Positions 61,493 through 64,000 of a DNA stretch of 64,000 bases are shown one piece after another (position 1 is the first letter of the stretch; each line of letters starts with the position of its first letter). Below the pieces are notes generated by a model that saw only the letters and a program-made list of their open reading frames with translations, made no database searches and was not told where the DNA came from. The translations under genes and the position numbers were made by a program. The stretch comes from Motiliproteus sp047633175 (GTDB lineage: Bacteria; Pseudomonadota; Gammaproteobacteria; Pseudomonadales; Balneatricaceae): positions 134,837 through 198,836 of the forward strand of contig JBLIEQ010000003.1 in NCBI GenBank assembly GCA_047633175.1. Direction: 5' to 3'.

Positions 61493-62845
61493 ATGGCACT
61501 CTGGACTCCCGAAAGCTGGCGCACCAAGCCGATCCTGCAACAGCCGACCTATACGGACAAGCAAGCCCTGAGCGACGTCGAATCGACCCTGGCGCGTCGC
61601 CCACCGCTGGTTTTTGCCGGCGAGGTTCGCGCCCTGAGACACCAGCTGGCAGAAGCGACCGAGGGTCGTGCATTCCTGCTTCAGGGTGGCGATTGCGCCG
61701 AGAGCTTTGCCGAATTCCATGCCGATAATATTCGCGATACCTTTAAGGTCATGCTGCAGATGGCGGTCGTACTGACCTTTGCTGGCAGCTGCCCGGTCGT
61801 TAAGGTAGGTCGCCTGGCCGGGCAGTTCGCCAAGCCCCGCTCTACCGATACCGAAACCCAGAATGGTCAGGTTCTACCCAGCTACCGTGGGGATATTATC
61901 AACGATATCGGCTTTACCAGCGCGTCCCGGACACCAGATCCGCAACGCCTGCTGCAGGCCTATAACCAGTCGGCATCGACCCTGAACCTGTTACGTGCCT
62001 TCGCTCAGGGCGGGTTTGCCGATCTGAGTCAGGTCCACCAGTGGAACCAAAGCTTCGTCACCAACAGTCCGCTGGGAGAGAAGTACCAGGACCTGGCCAG
62101 CCAGATCGATCAGGCGCTGGCCTTTATGAAGGCCTGCGGCATCAGCGGCACCAACAGCCCCCAGCTCCACGAGACCTCCGTGTACACCTCGCACGAAGCA
62201 CTGCTGCTTAACTATGAGCAGGCGCTGACCCGACGCGACAGCCTGACCGACAACTGGTACGACTGCTCGGCGCATATGCTCTGGATTGGCGACCGCACCC
62301 GCCAGCTGGACGGCGCTCATATCGAATTTATGCGCGGCATCCATAACCCGATCGGGGTTAAGGTGGGCCCCAGCACCCGACCCGATGAACTGCTGCGTCT
62401 GGTCGAAGTACTCAACCCCAACAATGAACCCGGACGCCTTAATCTGATCTCCCGAATGGGAGCGAATCAGGTCGAAGACAAGCTGGCGCCCCTGGTCCGC
62501 GCAGTCGACAACGCCGGTCGAAAAGTACTTTGGAGCTGCGATCCGATGCACGGCAACACCATCACCACGACCAACGGCTACAAGACCCGGGCCGTGGACA
62601 GCGTACTGAAAGAGATGAAGGGCTTTTTCGAAGTGCACCGCGCCGAAGGCACCTGTGCCGGGGGTGTCCACTTCGAGATGACGGGTCAGAATGTCACCGA
62701 ATGCATCGGCGGTGCCTACCAGATCACCGAAGCGACGCTCGCCGACCGCTACAACACCGCCTGCGATCCCCGCCTGAACGCGGACCAGGCGCTGGAGCTG
62801 GCGTTCCTGATCGCGGACACCCTTAAGGTCGCCCGCCAAGGTTAG
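61493..62845 (+). CDS. type II DAHP synthase
   Basis: Catalyses the first step of the shikimate pathway from phosphoenolpyruvate and erythrose 4-phosphate. The 450 residues are of the class II (plant/actinobacterial and Pseudomonas) family: RAFLLQGGDCAESF, VVKVGRLAGQFAKPRS, YTSHEALLLNYE, HFEMTGQNVTECIGG, and SYRGDIIN. The ATG at 61493 follows AAGG. It is unrelated in sequence to E. coli AroFGH and often differs in feedback control. aroC is elsewhere in the window. Confidence 0.95.
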   Translation: MALWTPESWRTKPILQQPTYTDKQALSDVESTLARRPPLVFAGEVRALRHQLAEATEGRAFLLQGGDCAESFAEFHADNIRDTFKVMLQMAVVLTFAGSCPVVKVGRLAGQFAKPRSTDTETQNGQVLPSYRGDIINDIGFTSASRTPDPQRLLQAYNQSASTLNLLRAFAQGGFADLSQVHQWNQSFVTNSPLGEKYQDLASQIDQALAFMKACGISGTNSPQLHETSVYTSHEALLLNYEQALTRRDSLTDNWYDCSAHMLWIGDRTRQLDGAHIEFMRGIHNPIGVKVGPSTRPDELLRLVEVLNPNNEPGRLNLISRMGANQVEDKLAPLVRAVDNAGRKVLWSCDPMHGNTITTTNGYKTRAVDSVLKEMKGFFEVHRAEGTCAGGVHFEMTGQNVTECIGGAYQITEATLADRYNTACDPRLNADQALELAFLIADTLKVARQG

Positions 62846-62854
62846 AAAGGGCCC

Positions 62855-62910
62855 CCTGTGGGTCGGCGCTGTAGGTCGGACTTTAGTCCGACAAGGCAGG
62901 CAAGGAGCGC
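62855..62910. repeat. REP-like element, copy B
   Basis: GTCGGACTTTAGTCCGAC at 62875-62892 is the same palindrome as at 47297-47314, read on the other strand, with matching flanks CTGTGGGTCGG on one side and AAGGCAGGCAAGG on the other. It sits just after the DAHP synthase gene. Confidence 0.85.
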
Positions 62911-62967
62911 CCATCGTCGGACTACTTTCTACCCATAAAACGCCGATCTACAAAGGCGCAACCTTCC

Positions 62968-63381
62968 CTACAGCGGCTCGATCCCGGAAAAGACCCCATC
63001 AAGAACGATATCGTTATAGCTGACGATCCCTTTGATCTGGCCCCCATCAATCACCGGGGCCAGGGAGATACTCACATTATCGAACAGCCGCGCACAGTAA
63101 CGCACATCCATGCTGCTGTGTACGGAGATGGTCGGTTTAGACATGATCTCATAGACATTAACGCGCTCTGGTGAGCGATCCCGCGCGATCACCTGCTTGG
63201 CAATCTCAGACAACAGCACCAGGCCATACTCGTCATCTTCATGGCGCTTCTTAACGATCAGCACGCGGGTGCGGTTCAGCCGCGCCACTGCCAGCGCCTG
63301 TGCGACCGTCATCATGCCGTCGATCTCTGCAAAATCTGGTTTCATCACGTTGCTAACACGTACAATTTTGTGCCCGCTCAT
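62968..63381 (-). CDS. two-CBS-domain protein
   Basis: A 137-residue protein with two CBS motifs (about 8-65 and 75-135), which usually bind adenosyl nucleotides and act as sensor or regulatory modules. RHEDDEYGLVLLSEIAKQVI and RVNVYEIMSKPTISV are typical of a stand-alone family common in gammaproteobacteria. Function is unknown. A GGAGG site precedes the ATG. The first ~38 codons with this site are copied in tandem upstream (63382-64000). Confidence 0.88.
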   Translation of the reverse strand: MSGHKIVRVSNVMKPDFAEIDGMMTVAQALAVARLNRTRVLIVKKRHEDDEYGLVLLSEIAKQVIARDRSPERVNVYEIMSKPTISVHSSMDVRYCARLFDNVSISLAPVIDGGQIKGIVSYNDIVLDGVFSGIEPL

Positions 63382-63399
63382 AGCGAGTCCTCCATATTT

Positions 63400-63540
63400 T
63401 CAGAGAGCTGTTTGACCTAGTACAGAGATACGACTCACCCGCGCCACATCCAGCGCCTGTGCGACCGTCATCATGTCGTCGATCTCTGAAAAGTCTGACT
63501 TTATCACCACTACAACACGTACAATTTGGTGCCCGCTCAT
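63400..63540 (-). pseudogene. CBS mini-ORF 1
   Basis: A 46-residue frame starting MSGHQIVRVVVVIKSDFSEI, with its own GGAGG site. It matches the CBS gene up to about ALDVAR, then ends in VSRISVLGQTAL and TGA. Truncated inside the first CBS motif, so unlikely to fold as a normal CBS domain. Confidence 0.65.
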
Positions 63541-63558
63541 AGCGAAGCCTCCATATTT

Positions 63559-63699
63559 TCAGAGAGCTGTTTGACCTAGTACAGGGATACGACTCACCCA
63601 CGCCACATCCAGCGCCTGTGCGACCGTCATCATGCCATCGATCTCTGCATAATCTGACTTCATCACGTCGGCTGCACGTACAATCTTCTTTCTGCTCAT
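63559..63699 (-). pseudogene. CBS mini-ORF 2
   Basis: A 46-residue frame, MSRKKIVRAADVMKSDYAEI onward, ending in the same VSRIPVLGQTAL tail. Its N-terminus differs more from the other copies (KKIVRAADVMK), hinting at an older unit or origin from a second CBS gene beyond the window. Confidence 0.65.
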
Positions 63700-63717
63700 A
63701 GCGAGTCCTCCATGTTT

Positions 63718-63858
63718 TCAGAGAGCTGTTTGACCTAGTACAGGGATACGACTCACCCGCGCCACATCCAGCGCCTGTGCGACCGTCATCATGTCGTTGA
63801 TCTCTGCAAAGTCTGACTTTATCACCACTACAACACGTACAATTTGGTGCCCGCTCAT
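63718..63858 (-). pseudogene. CBS mini-ORF 3
   Basis: A 46-residue frame nearly identical to mini-ORF 1 (MSGHQIVRVVVVIKSDF), with Asn in DFAEIN and the tail VSRIPVLGQTAL. It has its own GGAGG ribosome site. Confidence 0.65.
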
Positions 63859-63876
63859 AGCGAAGCCTCCATATTT

Positions 63877-64000
63877 TCAGAGAGCTGTTTGACCTAGTAC
63901 AGGGATACGACTCACCCGCGCCACATCCAGCGCCTGTGCGACCGTCATCATGTCGTTGATCTCTGCAAAGTCTGACTTTATCACCACTACAACACGTACA
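63877..64000 (-). pseudogene. CBS mini-ORF 4, 5' end off the window
   Basis: The same frame again, with its TGA at 63877-63879, cut by the window edge before its start codon. The visible part matches mini-ORF 3 almost base for base. Confidence 0.6.

Larger units (their letters stand above)
63363..64000 (-). repeat. 159-bp tandem array of the CBS gene 5' end
   Basis: Start codons recur at 63381 (gene), 63540, 63699 and 63858, an exact 159-bp period, and a further copy is cut by the window end. Each unit carries GGAGG (or a GGAGGCTTCGCT variant), ATG, ~38 codons matching the CBS gene N-terminus, a divergent tail, and a TGA just before the next unit. Two of the copies are almost identical to each other. 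The array probably continues beyond the window. Confidence 0.95.

Noticed and set aside
63353..63601. 82-residue frame across the CBS repeats starting MGESYPCTRSN
   Set aside because: It is the repeat read in a different frame (its own sequence is internally duplicated); the mini-ORFs with ribosome sites are in the other frame.

Overview
The window reads as a chromosomal segment of a free-living, motile, polyhydroxyalkanoate (PHA)-storing gammaproteobacterium, probably marine and near the Oceanospirillales/Pseudomonadales. This rests on gene order and protein families only. Two blocks follow Pseudomonas order: leuC-leuD-leuB-asd-fimV-truA-trpF-(trpB-trpA)-accD-folC-dedD-cvpA-purF-metZ, and argG-motY-pyrC-rnt-peroxiredoxin-grxD-argF. 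MotY, of the sodium-driven type of flagellar motor, and the two-subunit class III PHA synthase fit that placement. I see no rRNA, tRNA, CRISPR array, prophage or complete insertion sequence.

Layout. 1-3.5 kb: end of an SDR epimerase, riboflavin synthase, GDP-mannose 4,6-dehydratase followed by the stump of a second sugar epimerase, and a small ECF sigma/zinc anti-sigma pair. 3.5-21.6 kb: a long leftward run for leucine, aspartate-family, tryptophan, folate, fatty-acid, purine and methionine synthesis, with the polar hub protein FimV inside it. 21.8-27.8 kb: a LysR regulator, PHA synthase phaE-phaC, a membrane protein, PhaR, a DUF6489 protein and an MFS transporter. 27.8-37.7 kb: aroC, prmB, smrB-like, folE, a small DUF3047/cytochrome c/DUF1989 group, a Tag-like glycosylase, alaA, a methyltransferase and htpX. 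37.8-42.6 kb: a c-di-GMP block (CHASE4-PAS-GGDEF-EAL, PAS-GGEEF, receiver-CheC). 43.2-48.1 kb: a BktB-type thiolase, PpnN, an MFS transporter and a CobB sirtuin. 48.4-51.8 kb: an ATP-grasp enzyme followed by a 681-residue protein of unrecognised family. 51.8-62.8 kb: a TPR pseudo-receiver, argG, motY with a sigma-28 promoter, pyrC, rnt, peroxiredoxin, grxD, argF, metR and a type II DAHP synthase. 63-64 kb: a CBS-domain gene and a tandem array of its own 5' end.

Two things stand out. First, gene edges are repeatedly copied in tandem: the 3' end of leuB (three extra 176-bp copies), the 5' end of the CBS gene (159-bp copies, each with Shine-Dalgarno, start codon and a 46-residue mini-ORF), the junction between a receiver gene and a diguanylate cyclase gene (81 bp), and shorter 12-51 bp arrays at the ends of dedD, leuD, trpB, an MFS gene and the Tag-like gene. 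Second, the 681-residue protein beside the ATP-grasp gene carries a spaced Gln-Cys-His-Asn set like that of papain. The pair is a candidate amide-bond-forming and -cleaving system that I cannot match to a described pathway.

How the genes connect: thiolase, phaE-phaC and phaR belong to PHA storage. The GGDEF/EAL proteins, receiver-CheC, FimV and MotY point to signalling for motility and surface behaviour. Most of the rest is core biosynthesis.
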